NCBI RefSeq assembly: GCF_002118315.1
Contig: NZ_MTSZ01000006.1
Location: 151,370 to 215,369 of the forward strand
DNA from: Kiloniella majae
GTDB taxonomy: Bacteria > Pseudomonadota > Alphaproteobacteria > Kiloniellales > Kiloniellaceae
Direction: 5' to 3'
DNA length: 64,000 nt
Shown piece by piece: positions 42,583-51,461 of the stretch. Every line of letters begins with the position of its first letter. Within the stretch, counting starts at the first letter, position 1. A program made the translations under genes and the position numbers. The notes under the pieces were generated by a model that worked only from the letters and a program-made list of their open reading frames with translations, ran no database searches and was not told the origin of the DNA.

Positions 42583-43575
42583 TTGAATACAACCTTTAGA
42601 CAGGATCTTGTTGTTAGGCCGCGTCGTATCCGGACGGATGACTGGACGCGCCGGATGGTTGCAGAAAATCGCCTGTCTGTTGATGACTTTATTTGGCCTG
42701 TGTTTCTACAAGAAGACAATGGTACCAGTGACGTACCGTCTATGCCGGGCGTTAAAAGATACGGCCCAGATTGTTTGATTGATGCGATTGCCGAAGCTGT
42801 TGAACTGGGTATTCCGGCCATTGCACTTTTCCCCTATAACAACCCGGAAACCAAAACAGAAGATTGCCGGGAATCTTATAATCCCGACAATCTGATCTGT
42901 CAGGCAACAAGATCAATCCGAAAGCATTATAAAGAAATTGCTTTGATTGGAGATGTCGCCTTGGATCCTTATAATTCTTTGGGGCATGACGGCATTGTTA
43001 AGGATGGCGTTATTCTAAACGATGAGTCCGTTGAAATTCTTTGTCGTCAAGCTTTGGTTCAGGCCGAAGCCGGATGTGATTATGTCGGACCGTCAGATAT
43101 GATGGACGGACGCATTGGTGCAATTCGCGACACATTGGATGAAGCTGGCTATACCTATACAAAAATCATGTCTTATAGTGCAAAGTATGCGAGTGGTTTT
43201 TACGGTCCTTTCCGGGATGCTGTGGGCGCCAAAGGTGCCCTAAAGGGTGATAAAAAAACCTACCAAATGGACCCGGCCAACAGCGAAGAAGCTTTGCGTC
43301 TAGTGGAAAATGACCTTCAGCAAGGGGCTGATATGGTCATGGTTAAGCCTGGCATTGCCTATCTGGATATCATTCAACGTATTAAAAGCACATTTGGTGT
43401 TCCGACCATGGCCTATCAGGTCAGTGGTGAATATGCGATGATCAAGGCTGCATCTGCCAACGGTTGGCTGGATCATGATGCCGTAATGATGGAAAGTTTA
43501 ATGGCTTTTAAACGGGCTGGAACAGATGCGGTTCTCTCCTATTTTGCGCTGGATGCTGCCCGGTTGCTTAAATAG
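42583..43575 (+). CDS. hemB: Delta-aminolevulinic acid dehydratase
   Basis: 330 residues started at TTG 42583, preceded by AGGAG at a good distance. PVFLQEDNGTSDVPSMPGV, the Mg-dependent IGDVALDPYNSLGHDG loop, the PSDMMDGRIGAIRDTLDE block, YSAKYASGFYGPFRDA with one Schiff-base Lys, and MVKPGIAYLDII with the second are seen. It condenses two 5-aminolevulinate molecules to porphobilinogen. The zinc-binding Cys triplet of the metal-dependent subclass is replaced by Asp residues, as in the Mg-type bacterial enzymes. Confidence 0.96.
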   Translation: MNTTFRQDLVVRPRRIRTDDWTRRMVAENRLSVDDFIWPVFLQEDNGTSDVPSMPGVKRYGPDCLIDAIAEAVELGIPAIALFPYNNPETKTEDCRESYNPDNLICQATRSIRKHYKEIALIGDVALDPYNSLGHDGIVKDGVILNDESVEILCRQALVQAEAGCDYVGPSDMMDGRIGAIRDTLDEAGYTYTKIMSYSAKYASGFYGPFRDAVGAKGALKGDKKTYQMDPANSEEALRLVENDLQQGADMVMVKPGIAYLDIIQRIKSTFGVPTMAYQVSGEYAMIKAASANGWLDHDAVMMESLMAFKRAGTDAVLSYFALDAARLLK

Positions 43576-43598
43576 CTGATCAAGTTATTAATTCGATG

Positions 43599-43627
43599 AA
43601 AGGCCTGAATGATGTTTCAGGCCTTTT
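43599..43627 (+). terminator. Terminator of hemB
   Basis: AAAGGCCTGAA (43599-43609) pairs with TTCAGGCCTTTT (43616-43627); T residues end the stem. It lies 24 bases after hemB. Confidence 0.85.
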
Positions 43628-43809
43628 GTTTTGATGATGCAAAATTTTTATATTAAAATATTGGATATGTACGGGTTGGATATTTACTACCAATCACTAT
43701 CTTTTCAGAGTAAGATCACTTTTCTTTTCAGAGAACTTCTTCAAGTTTTCGTATTTATCTCGAAAGCGGATTTCTTTCCGTTCCTTATGACACCTCAATG
43801 GAGGCTGCA

Positions 43810-44445
43810 ATGACTTTACGTCTCGGCGATACAGCACCTGATTTCACACAGGATTCTACCGAAGGTACAATCGATTTTTATAATTTTGTTGGAGACAGCT
43901 GGGCTGTTCTTTTCTCTCATCCAAAAGATTTTACCCCTGTTTGTACGACAGAGCTCGGATACGTTGGAAAGCTCAAGCCTGAGTTTGACAAACGTAACGT
44001 AAAGGTTCTGGGCCTAAGTGTTGATCCGCTTTCAGATCACACACAATGGGTTGGCGATATCGAAGAAACTCAGGGTCATCAGTTTAACTTCCCGCTTTTG
44101 GCTGATGCAGATCGCAAAGTGTCTGATCTTTACGACATGATCCACCCAAATGCGAACGATACACTAACCGTTCGTTCTGTTTTCATCATTGATCCTTCTA
44201 AAAAAGTACGCCTGATCATTACCTATCCGGCAAGTACCGGACGTAACTTTGATGAAATCCTGCGTGTTATCGACTCATTGCAGTTGACCGATGGTTACAA
44301 AGTGGCAACGCCAGTTAACTGGAAAGACGGTGATGATGTTATCATCGTGCCCGCCCTAAGCGACGAAGATGCGAAAGAACGTTTCCCGAAAGGCTGGGTC
44401 GCACACAAACCTTATTTGCGTGTCACACCACAGCCAAATAAATAA
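43810..44445 (+). CDS. 1-Cys peroxiredoxin (Prx6 family)
   Basis: 211 residues from ATG 43810, with GGAGG four to eight bases upstream. MTLRLGDTAPDFTQDSTEG leads to the active site SHPKDFTPVCTTELG, in which Cys45 is peroxidatic. The C-terminal domain (VNWKDGDDVIIVPALSDEDA) is that of Prx6 and no resolving Cys follows, so it should act as a 1-Cys enzyme. Prx6-type proteins reduce hydrogen and lipid peroxides. It is monocistronic, ending at a strong terminator. Codon use is cleaner than neighbours, suggesting good expression. Confidence 0.94.
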   Translation: MTLRLGDTAPDFTQDSTEGTIDFYNFVGDSWAVLFSHPKDFTPVCTTELGYVGKLKPEFDKRNVKVLGLSVDPLSDHTQWVGDIEETQGHQFNFPLLADADRKVSDLYDMIHPNANDTLTVRSVFIIDPSKKVRLIITYPASTGRNFDEILRVIDSLQLTDGYKVATPVNWKDGDDVIIVPALSDEDAKERFPKGWVAHKPYLRVTPQPNK

Positions 44446-44471
44446 ATTGACAGTTTTATATGTTTGATATG

Positions 44472-44500
44472 AAAGCCCGGAAACGTTTCCGGGCTTTTTT
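44472..44500 (+). terminator. Terminator of the peroxiredoxin gene
   Basis: AAGCCCGGAAAC pairs perfectly with GTTTCCGGGCTT and T residues follow to 44500. Its T run overlaps the stop of the convergent membrane protein. Confidence 0.9.
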
Positions 44501-45015
44501 TATTCGTCGAAATCTTTATCTCTGTAACGTTGCATAGCAGAACCAGAGGACGAGTATTCATAAGACAAAGAAGGTTCCGTATCCTCCGAATGTTCTAAAA
44601 AATTAGAGGGGAGTTTTCTTACCCTTTTTCCGGGCATTGCGGTGAGTAAAAAACTGAAGATAAGGTTTACTGCCGGAACTGCAATTAATAGTGCTAACCA
44701 CTTCGGCCATCCGATATGGTTTAAACGATGTACCATCCAACATATTTGCGTACAGATAGCGATAAGTATAACAGAGAGCACAGTCCAACCACCTTCAATT
44801 TGAATGTTACCTGTTGGATTTTTAAGAACCTTCAAAGCTTCTTCGGCAGGAATAACATGTGTAAAACTCATGACTAAAAAAGCCCAGAGAAAGAGAGATA
44901 GAAATAGCATTCTGAAAACATAAGTTAGGCGGCCAAGAACTTTCTCATCACTGCTCACGTAAATAATTGTTGGTAGTAAAAATACCACAGAAACGATTGC
45001 AAAAATTCCGATCAT
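44500..45015 (-). CDS. Hypothetical membrane protein (DUF805-like)
   Basis: 171 residues with four membrane segments (about 3-20, 30-52, 76-95 and 105-128), then a 45-residue soluble Ser/Glu/Arg-rich tail. The order WMVHRLNHIGWPKWLALLIAVP followed by a further membrane helix resembles DUF805 proteins (where RLHDxGxSGWW is usual), but the short match is weak. The role is unknown. It overlaps the peroxiredoxin terminator at its 3' end. Confidence 0.66.
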   Translation of the reverse strand: MIGIFAIVSVVFLLPTIIYVSSDEKVLGRLTYVFRMLFLSLFLWAFLVMSFTHVIPAEEALKVLKNPTGNIQIEGGWTVLSVILIAICTQICWMVHRLNHIGWPKWLALLIAVPAVNLIFSFLLTAMPGKRVRKLPSNFLEHSEDTEPSLSYEYSSSGSAMQRYRDKDFDE

Positions 45016-45257
45016 AAAACGGGCTCAACTTAGTTTATTTCCAGAAACATTTTACTGATTAGGAGTGAACCAGAAATAAATTATAGCTAAAATTGCATAT
45101 TTTTCTTTTTCTTGATCTGATGCCTAGAAAATCTATGCGTTCACAGCGGCGATCTTTTTAGTCATTGAAAATAAATATAAATATGAATTACTTGCCATGC
45201 TAATAATTTTATAATATCTATTTTAAAACAAACAATCTAAAATTTTATGAGAATTAT

Positions 45258-45848
45258 ATGGGCCGGAATCTGTCATTTGACGAAAAAGAGACCCTTGCGA
45301 AGGTAGCAAATATCTTTCGTGAAAAGGGGTATGAAGCAACGACGGTTAAAGACCTGGAAAAGACGACAGGTTTAACATCGGGAAGCCTTTATAATTCGTT
45401 TGGTGGCAAAGAAGCTCTCTTTGATATCGCGATTGGTTTTTACAACAATAACGTTGTGCGAAACCGGATCAGTACTTTTTTGGATCAAGCTGATGATCCG
45501 CTCTCTGGTATGAAAAATCTTTTCCATTCATTACTCAATGAACCCGATGGGCAGGAAAATGGATGTTTGTTAACAAACACTGCGGTTGAGTTTAACAACA
45601 GGCGCCGACATACCACACAAGAACTTGATACCGGATTTTCACTTTTAGAAGCCGCGTTCAAAAGACAGATCATTCGCTGTGTCGAGAGAGGACAAATAGC
45701 CAAGCACCCTTCCCCACAACAAGCCGCTACGCGTCTGCTCATTTTTTACCAGGGCATTCTCGTTCTTGTTCGTGCTGGATTACGACGTAAAGAGATTGAA
45801 CAAATCATCAACGATGAAATTGACTTGATTTTAGGAAGAAGGTTTTGA
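45258..45848 (+). CDS. TetR/AcrR family regulator
   Basis: 196 residues. The N-terminal helix-turn-helix covers about 10-55 (FREKGYEATTVKDLEKTTGL, SGSLYNSFGGKEALFDIAI), and the C-terminal helical domain is of the TetR_C type with GCLLTNTAVEFNNR. It is likely a repressor of itself and/or its partner: its stop overlaps the start of the TfoX-domain gene by one base (TGATG), so the two are translationally coupled. Confidence 0.92.
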   Translation: MGRNLSFDEKETLAKVANIFREKGYEATTVKDLEKTTGLTSGSLYNSFGGKEALFDIAIGFYNNNVVRNRISTFLDQADDPLSGMKNLFHSLLNEPDGQENGCLLTNTAVEFNNRRRHTTQELDTGFSLLEAAFKRQIIRCVERGQIAKHPSPQQAATRLLIFYQGILVLVRAGLRRKEIEQIINDEIDLILGRRF

Positions 45849-46189
45849 TGCTGGAAGATCCTGATGTCCTCAAAGCTAATTTTTCTCTGTATATTCTTGA
45901 ACAACTTGAACCACTGGGGGCCTTGAAAATTGGACGTTTCTTTGGCGGTAAATCAATAAAGTACCAAAACAAGCAGTTCTGCATGATAATGAAAAACAGA
46001 TTGTATTTCAGGGTAGGCCCGAACAACCTTGCTGAATATCTGGTTTATGGGGCAGAACCTTTTAGCTATTTAACAAAGAATGGGCGGGTACAGGTCAAAA
46101 AATATTATGAAGTCCCGGCTGACGTTCTTGATGATGTTGATGAATTAAGAAGTTGGGCCAAACGTGCCATTGAAGCTGCGTTGAAATAG
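45848..46189 (+). CDS. TfoX N-terminal domain protein
   Basis: 113 residues. GALKIGRFFGGKSIKYQNKQFC and LYFRVGPNNLAEYLVYGAEPF followed by KKYYEVPADVLDDVDELRSW are the pattern of the TfoX N-terminal domain (the Vibrio competence regulator carries a second C-terminal domain that is absent here). Function of the stand-alone domain is unknown; competence control should not be assumed. It is coupled to the TetR gene and converges on malonyl-CoA decarboxylase. Confidence 0.88.
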   Translation: MLEDPDVLKANFSLYILEQLEPLGALKIGRFFGGKSIKYQNKQFCMIMKNRLYFRVGPNNLAEYLVYGAEPFSYLTKNGRVQVKKYYEVPADVLDDVDELRSWAKRAIEAALK

Positions 46190-46227
46190 CTCTCCATTTC
46201 TTTCACCAAAACGTTCAATCCCTTACG

Positions 46228-47697
46228 TTATCCTGCAATCGTACGCTTTAATTTTGCAAATGTACTTTCTGCGCCTAACTCACCGCTGAGCTGCTTTAAA
46301 TAACTTCGCACCTGTGAACTCATAACAACAGACCCGTCGTTCATAAACCTTTCGTGGTTCTTCTCAATATCAGCAAGGTCATAGCGGTAATTGACCATAA
46401 TACCACTTGCTTGTGAAATCCCTTTTTCTGATGTATCGCCCAACCAGTTGATCTGATTTAGCTGTGCGCCATTTTTAAGGTGGAAACGTGCGACAGGATC
46501 CAGTGCACGCCCTTTATGATCTTTTTCGTGAAAATAGGCGACACATAAACGGCTAAGTGGTCCGCGCAAAAGCTCGCTGAGTTCTTTGTTTTCAAACCAG
46601 TCCTTATCTTGAAAGCAAAGGAAAATAGCCGTTTTGGCAACATCTGCCCCTGTTTTTGCTTTTAAACGCCCCATTTCATCAGCTGTTACTGCGTCTTCAT
46701 AGAAGCTTGCGTCCAGATCGGCCAACCATGACCTAAAACCTGGTACAGGAGACAAGGTTGCATAGGTCTTTATCCAGGGCATTTCGTGGGATAGATGGTG
46801 GACCACCTGTTTAATAAGGTGTTCACCAAAAGATATACCGCGTAATCCGGTTTGCGTGTTGGTTATGGAATAGAAAATTGCCGTGTCAGCATTTCGCGGG
46901 TTCCCAAGCGGAGCTTCGACATCCAATAGAGCTTGAACATTCTTTGCCACGCCCTTCACCAAGGCGACCTCGACAAATGCGAGAGGTTCATCCGGCATTC
47001 TTGGATGAAAGAGCGCATAGCAGCGCCGATCCGAATCTAGACGGTTACGCAGGTCGTCCCAGGAATCAATTTCATGTACAGCTTCGTAAGCGATCAGTTT
47101 TTCCAAAAGTGCTGCAGAGGTATTCCAGGTCATTTCAACAAGGTCAAGAAACCCCGTATCAAACCAGGAGTTGAGAAGCTGTTGCAGGTCACGATCAAGG
47201 GCATTGAGATAAGGATCTTTGCCTTTTATCTTTAAAAGATCATCCCGAATATCCACTAAAAATTTAACGCCATTAGGCAAGGCATTGAATTGAGTTAATA
47301 ACTTCAATCTATCTGGTGATGAAGATTGCCTTAAGTGATAAGCAGCAATAATCCGTTCGGCTTCATTTTGGGCCGTTTCGTACTCACTTATAGAAGTTTT
47401 GATTTGGTCATCATTTGCGCAAAAGTCTTCGGCAAGCGTTTTTAGGAAGATGCGTTTTCCATCCAAATCAAGATCGAGATATGTACGCCCAAGATCAGCG
47501 GTTCGCATTCTGGCGGATACATCACCGCCCGGCCCGTTCAGGCATTCATCCATCATCTTTTTTAAATTTTTGGTGCTGACGGATGTATCCGACCTTGAAA
47601 GCCCGACACTGCGGGCTGCCGTCTGCGCTATATCCCGCCATGCCCCAGATAGCTGTGATAAAGTACTTACAGTTTCCAGGTTTTCGTTCGCCATCAT
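46228..47697 (-). CDS. Malonyl-CoA decarboxylase
   Basis: 489 residues. Family landmarks are the helical N-terminal half, then ALFHPRMPDEPLAFVEVALV, NTQTGLRGISFGEHLIKQVV, KTYATLSPVPGFRSWL and, late, ARFHLKNGAQLNQINWLGD with NYRYDL. The enzyme converts malonyl-CoA to acetyl-CoA and CO2. It is cytosolic and could protect against malonyl-CoA build-up or serve malonate use; no malonyl-CoA synthetase gene is next to it. The start could equally be the second Met at 47694. It lies 101 bases downstream of the HD-domain gene and may or may not share its transcript. Confidence 0.94.
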   Translation of the reverse strand: MMANENLETVSTLSQLSGAWRDIAQTAARSVGLSRSDTSVSTKNLKKMMDECLNGPGGDVSARMRTADLGRTYLDLDLDGKRIFLKTLAEDFCANDDQIKTSISEYETAQNEAERIIAAYHLRQSSSPDRLKLLTQFNALPNGVKFLVDIRDDLLKIKGKDPYLNALDRDLQQLLNSWFDTGFLDLVEMTWNTSAALLEKLIAYEAVHEIDSWDDLRNRLDSDRRCYALFHPRMPDEPLAFVEVALVKGVAKNVQALLDVEAPLGNPRNADTAIFYSITNTQTGLRGISFGEHLIKQVVHHLSHEMPWIKTYATLSPVPGFRSWLADLDASFYEDAVTADEMGRLKAKTGADVAKTAIFLCFQDKDWFENKELSELLRGPLSRLCVAYFHEKDHKGRALDPVARFHLKNGAQLNQINWLGDTSEKGISQASGIMVNYRYDLADIEKNHERFMNDGSVVMSSQVRSYLKQLSGELGAESTFAKLKRTIAG

Positions 47698-47798
47698 TAA
47701 TACCTTTAAAGATCAGAATGTCCTTAGTCACACTTGATGCTGATCTCGATTAATTCAAGATCAGCTTTTAATAGGATACTATCTAATCAGTGACGAAA

Positions 47799-48407
47799 TT
47801 ATGATGCAACTTTTTCGGGGACTCCCTTGACGATATTTTCCTGAATAATATCTGGATCGTAAGCTTTTCGGGCAAAGACCTCTTCAACCATTGGCACAAA
47901 GAAATCCAGACTTTCCATTGGATAATCCGGGTCGAAAGAGCTTTGATCCCACCGTTCGCAAAAATCTGCACAGGATTTATAATAGATATGGTCTTTAAAC
48001 TCGTCCCGGGCATTCTCATCCCATCCATAGTGATGAGCGTAAAAATACATTTGAAAAATACCGTGATGTTCGACAACCCAGGTTACTTCCTCTCTGACAA
48101 ATGGACGTATTACTTCGGCAGAAAACCGGTCATGGTTTTGTGGGGCTAAGCCATCGCCAACATCATGCAACAAGGCGCCAACAACCCAGTCTATGTCAGA
48201 ACAGTCCCGATAAGCTCTTGTGGCCGATTGCAAGCCGTGTTGCAGACGGTTTATTTTGTACCCGGTTAATGTGTCCTCGCCTTGTCGACGCAGCTCTGAC
48301 AGCACTCTTTCAGCTGTGAGGGCCAGATATGGTTTTTCTTTTTGCGCCAGAAACTCGTACTCTTCTTTGGTGCCATCTTTCATTTGCGTGAAATTAATAA
48401 CGTCCAT
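47799..48407 (-). CDS. HD-domain diiron oxygenase-like protein
   Basis: 202 residues from ATG 48407, chosen for the GGGG a few bases upstream; a Met four codons earlier (48419) is possible. Candidate ligands (numbering from 48407) are His57 in LQHGLQSA, His81-Asp82 in ALLHDVGD, His92 in QNHDRF, His114/115 in VEHHGIF, and Asp154 in RWDQSSFDP. This 4-His/2-Asp set, with 24 residues between the first His and the HD pair, matches HD-type mixed-valent diiron oxygenases (PhnZ, TmpB, MIOX) rather than plain HD hydrolases. The residue seven before the first His is Tyr, where PhnZ has its lid Glu. It lies 34 bases after a PhyH dioxygenase gene. Confidence 0.8.
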   Translation of the reverse strand: MDVINFTQMKDGTKEEYEFLAQKEKPYLALTAERVLSELRRQGEDTLTGYKINRLQHGLQSATRAYRDCSDIDWVVGALLHDVGDGLAPQNHDRFSAEVIRPFVREEVTWVVEHHGIFQMYFYAHHYGWDENARDEFKDHIYYKSCADFCERWDQSSFDPDYPMESLDFFVPMVEEVFARKAYDPDIIQENIVKGVPEKVAS

Positions 48408-48441
48408 TGTAATCCCCATTCTTTATCAATATCGCGGTTTT

Positions 48442-49311
48442 TTATTTGGTATAAAGCCCGACAGTCTGTTCAGCGCCCGCTGTCAGTGTTGATGATTGCT
48501 TTGCCAGTATTTCATCATAAAGTCTGAGTTCGTTGGTTCCAAAAAGTTGACTTGGCGTGGACACATTAATCCAGTTACCCTTTTTATCTGATCCGCGAAC
48601 CAGCATACCAAAATCCTTTTTTTCATTGTTATGTTCAACGCCCGGGGTGACAAATCGGATAGCCATTCCGATACGTCGATCATCTGATTTATTGGGCCCC
48701 GATGCATGGAATAATCGCCCGTGATGCAAGGACATTTGCCCCGGTCTTAATTCATCATAAACGGCGTCTTCTTCATTGACGTCAACGGCAATTTCCTGAC
48801 CGCGAGAGAGTAGGTTATCTTCATTGAAAGTATCTTGGTGCGGGACAATCCTTTGTTTATGTGATCCCGGAATAAAGCGCATGCACCCGGCTGCTTTTGA
48901 AACATCGGAAAAGGCAATCCAGGCCGTGACTTCGTCGTCGGTTTCGCCCATTCCCCAATAGGTTAAGTCTTGGTGCCAGGAAACGGTCTTTGCCGTTCCC
49001 GCTTCTTTGATAAAGAGTTCGCAGGACCAAACTAAAAGATCCGGTCCCAAGATGTCTTCAACAGCATCCAGAAGCTTTGGGGTTTGCGCTATTTGAGCCA
49101 ATAAAGGAATAACGATTTGGCCATTAATACGAAAGAATTGATTAAGAGGATACTCCCCGACGCCATCCCTGTATTGGGTTTCAAGATCTTCGATCTCTTG
49201 CCTGTAATCGAAGGCTTCTTGTAGCGAAAAGAGGTCAAGAGGCAAAAGGTATCCCTGCTCTTCATAAGCGTTGATTTGTTCAGGTGTTAATTTCTTTCCC
49301 ATTTTACCCAT
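48442..49311 (-). CDS. Phytanoyl-CoA dioxygenase (PhyH) family protein
   Basis: 289 residues, Fe(II)/2-oxoglutarate oxygenase. The HxD part of the facial triad is in VSWHQDLTYWGMGETDDEV; the distal His is in MSLHHGRLFHASGPNKSDDR; and RRIGMAIRF provides the 2OG-binding Arg. The WIAFSDVSKAAGCMRFIPGS block is typical of PhyH-like hydroxylases acting on small polar substrates. GGAAAGG precedes the ATG. With the HD oxygenase gene downstream and a divergent LysR gene it forms a module like PhnY-PhnZ. The substrate is unknown. Confidence 0.9.
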   Translation of the reverse strand: MGKMGKKLTPEQINAYEEQGYLLPLDLFSLQEAFDYRQEIEDLETQYRDGVGEYPLNQFFRINGQIVIPLLAQIAQTPKLLDAVEDILGPDLLVWSCELFIKEAGTAKTVSWHQDLTYWGMGETDDEVTAWIAFSDVSKAAGCMRFIPGSHKQRIVPHQDTFNEDNLLSRGQEIAVDVNEEDAVYDELRPGQMSLHHGRLFHASGPNKSDDRRIGMAIRFVTPGVEHNNEKKDFGMLVRGSDKKGNWINVSTPSQLFGTNELRLYDEILAKQSSTLTAGAEQTVGLYTK

Positions 49312-49410
49312 ACCTTTCCAGAAATTCAGACTTCATAGTGGTTCGTTTGATGGAAATAAATAAAGTTATATATATTGCACTTCAGGAAAAGCTGAGCTTA
49401 TCCTGAAGGG

Positions 49411-50304
49411 ATGACGATAAGACGAATTCCATCACTGAATTGGCTGCGGGTATTTGAGACTGCGGCGCGTACAGAGAGCTTTGCCCATGCTGCGAAGCTT
49501 TTGAACATGAGCCCGCCCGCTGTCAGCCAGCAAATAAAATCGCTTGAAGGATATCTCGGCAAGGCGCTTTTCAAGCGAGGTGCCCATAATGTTAGTTTAA
49601 CGGATGAAGGCCGTGCTTTTCTGCCGATCGTACAGCAATCTCTTTCGTCAATGGAAACAACGGCCGTGGCACTTTTCGGCCCCAAAGAATCAGAAACCTT
49701 GGTTATCCAGGTTCTATACCTTTTTGCTTGTGGCTGGTTACCTGAACGTTTGAAAGAGTTTGAAAAGCTTTATCCGGGTATTCACCTTCAAATTACCTGT
49801 GGTAATACACCTGATGATTTTCATCGTAGTCGACCTGATCTTCAGCTTGCCTTTGGATCAGCTACGGATTTTCCCGAAAATGCTGAGCGCCTGATTGGGG
49901 AAACAATTATTCCGGTTGCCACGCCAGAAATTGCGGAACAAATTGACCAACCAGCAGATTTTCTCAAGCATCGACTTATTGAAGTCTCTACACACCAAAG
50001 TGGCTGGATGCAGGTGCTCGGATCTCGTGTTGATGGGGATTTATCCGCAGACTATCGTTTCACTGATAATACGGTAACAGCCCTTGCTATGGCTGGTGCC
50101 GGATATGGTATTGCACTCGCAAGGTCACCTGTGAGTGATGCGTTGGTTGAAAGTAACAGACTGGTCCCTTGTCTGGACAGTTTTCAAGTTGCAGGAGTTC
50201 AGCACTATTATCTGTTTAACCCTTTGGCACAAAGCATCAAATCCTCTGCTTTGACCTTCCAAAAATGGCTTAAGTCAGAGCTTCAGAAATCAGCTAATAA
50301 TTAG
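49411..50304 (+). CDS. LysR family regulator
   Basis: 297 residues. A LysR winged helix (about 8-68: SLNWLRVFETAARTESFAHA, LNMSPPAVSQQIKSLEGYLG) and a periplasmic-binding-type effector domain of the GcvA-like group. It is divergent from the PhyH-HD oxygenase pair with only 99 bases between the start codons, the classical place for a LysR protein that senses a pathway substrate and activates the divergent operon. Its effector could reveal the substrate of that pair. Confidence 0.93.
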   Translation: MTIRRIPSLNWLRVFETAARTESFAHAAKLLNMSPPAVSQQIKSLEGYLGKALFKRGAHNVSLTDEGRAFLPIVQQSLSSMETTAVALFGPKESETLVIQVLYLFACGWLPERLKEFEKLYPGIHLQITCGNTPDDFHRSRPDLQLAFGSATDFPENAERLIGETIIPVATPEIAEQIDQPADFLKHRLIEVSTHQSGWMQVLGSRVDGDLSADYRFTDNTVTALAMAGAGYGIALARSPVSDALVESNRLVPCLDSFQVAGVQHYYLFNPLAQSIKSSALTFQKWLKSELQKSANN

Positions 50305-50331
50305 CCGAACCTCGTTTAGTTACTGTGGGGT

Positions 50332-51267
50332 TTAGTTACTATTGGCCGCTCTGTTGTGTCCTCGCCAACTCTGCGCTTCAATAAAGACTTTCCTGACATC
50401 GGCGTGGGTTGTTCTGATTTTCCGTTCCATTTTAGAGATAACAGACTCAATATCCTGGGATGTTATGTCATCTTTAAAATCAAGGGACAGCGTAACCAGA
50501 ATATCCATGGGACCATTTTGAAGGGAAAGGATTTCGTTGGTTCTAAGGACTTCGGAGTGTTGTGCAATAATGCGTCGAATTGATTTTTCAATTTCGGGAT
50601 CTGCCCCCTCACCGATTAAAAGTCCTTTGGTCTCATAAGCCAAGACCCAGGCGATGGCGGCAAGCAAAATACCAATAACAACGGAAGCAACACCATCAAG
50701 TTCAGGAATATCCAACCATAAGCCCAGACCTAATCCGATCAATGCTATCAGAAGCCCTAGCATTGCCGCTGAATCTTCAAGCAAAACTGCGAAAATGGAT
50801 GGATCTTTACTTGCCGCGACTGCGGCAAAGTAATTCCGTCCTTTCACTGATCTTCTGAACTCTTTAAAGGCGATATACCAGGCAGCTCCTTCAAATATGA
50901 GTGCTGCGCCGAGAACGACAAAGTTAACCATTGGGTTTTTGATTGGTTCTGGTTCCATAATTTTATGAATACCTTCGTATATAGAAACACCGGAACCGAT
51001 GGCAAAAACCAATAGAGCGACAACAAAAGCCCAAAAGTATAATTCGCGACCATAGCCATAAGGATGTCGGTCATCCGGGGAACGTTTTGCACGGTGTAAT
51101 CCGTAAAGCAACAGGCCTTGATTTCCGGTATCGACTGCCGAATGAATAGCTTCACTAAACATGGCAGAGCTACCTGTATAAGCCGCTGCGATTGCTTTGG
51201 TTATCGCAATCAATCCATTTCCGGCCATTGCAGCAAAAATGACCATTTTAGATGAATTTCCGGCCAT
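50332..51267 (-). CDS. Cation diffusion facilitator transporter
   Basis: 311 residues: about six membrane segments, with SEAIHSAVDTGNQGLLLYGL (the HxxxD zinc site pattern of segment 2) and VLLEDSAAMLGLLIALIG (segment 5, ExxxD-type), then a cytoplasmic domain (about 210-300). ZnT9-like CDF proteins of this form exist in bacteria. It probably exports a divalent cation such as Zn2+ using the proton gradient; the metal is not certain. It converges with the LysR gene. Confidence 0.9.
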   Translation of the reverse strand: MAGNSSKMVIFAAMAGNGLIAITKAIAAAYTGSSAMFSEAIHSAVDTGNQGLLLYGLHRAKRSPDDRHPYGYGRELYFWAFVVALLVFAIGSGVSIYEGIHKIMEPEPIKNPMVNFVVLGAALIFEGAAWYIAFKEFRRSVKGRNYFAAVAASKDPSIFAVLLEDSAAMLGLLIALIGLGLGLWLDIPELDGVASVVIGILLAAIAWVLAYETKGLLIGEGADPEIEKSIRRIIAQHSEVLRTNEILSLQNGPMDILVTLSLDFKDDITSQDIESVISKMERKIRTTHADVRKVFIEAQSWRGHNRAANSN

Positions 51268-51461
51268 GTCTGTTCCCCTTAATAACGATCAAGTTCAAGG
51301 CCCGTTATTGTAATCAGGCTCAGCTATCTGACTTGGTTCGTTTATTGAAATCGTAATCAAATAAGATGCGACATAATAAGCAACATATGAGAAGGTTCAA
51401 TCACCTTCTTTTGTTATCTGATTTTTACGACCTGATTCTATTTATTCTGTCATGCGGATTT

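Noticed and set aside
45848..46189. TfoX-domain gene as a competence master regulator
   Set aside because: Only the N-terminal TfoX domain is present, and no competence genes are in the window.
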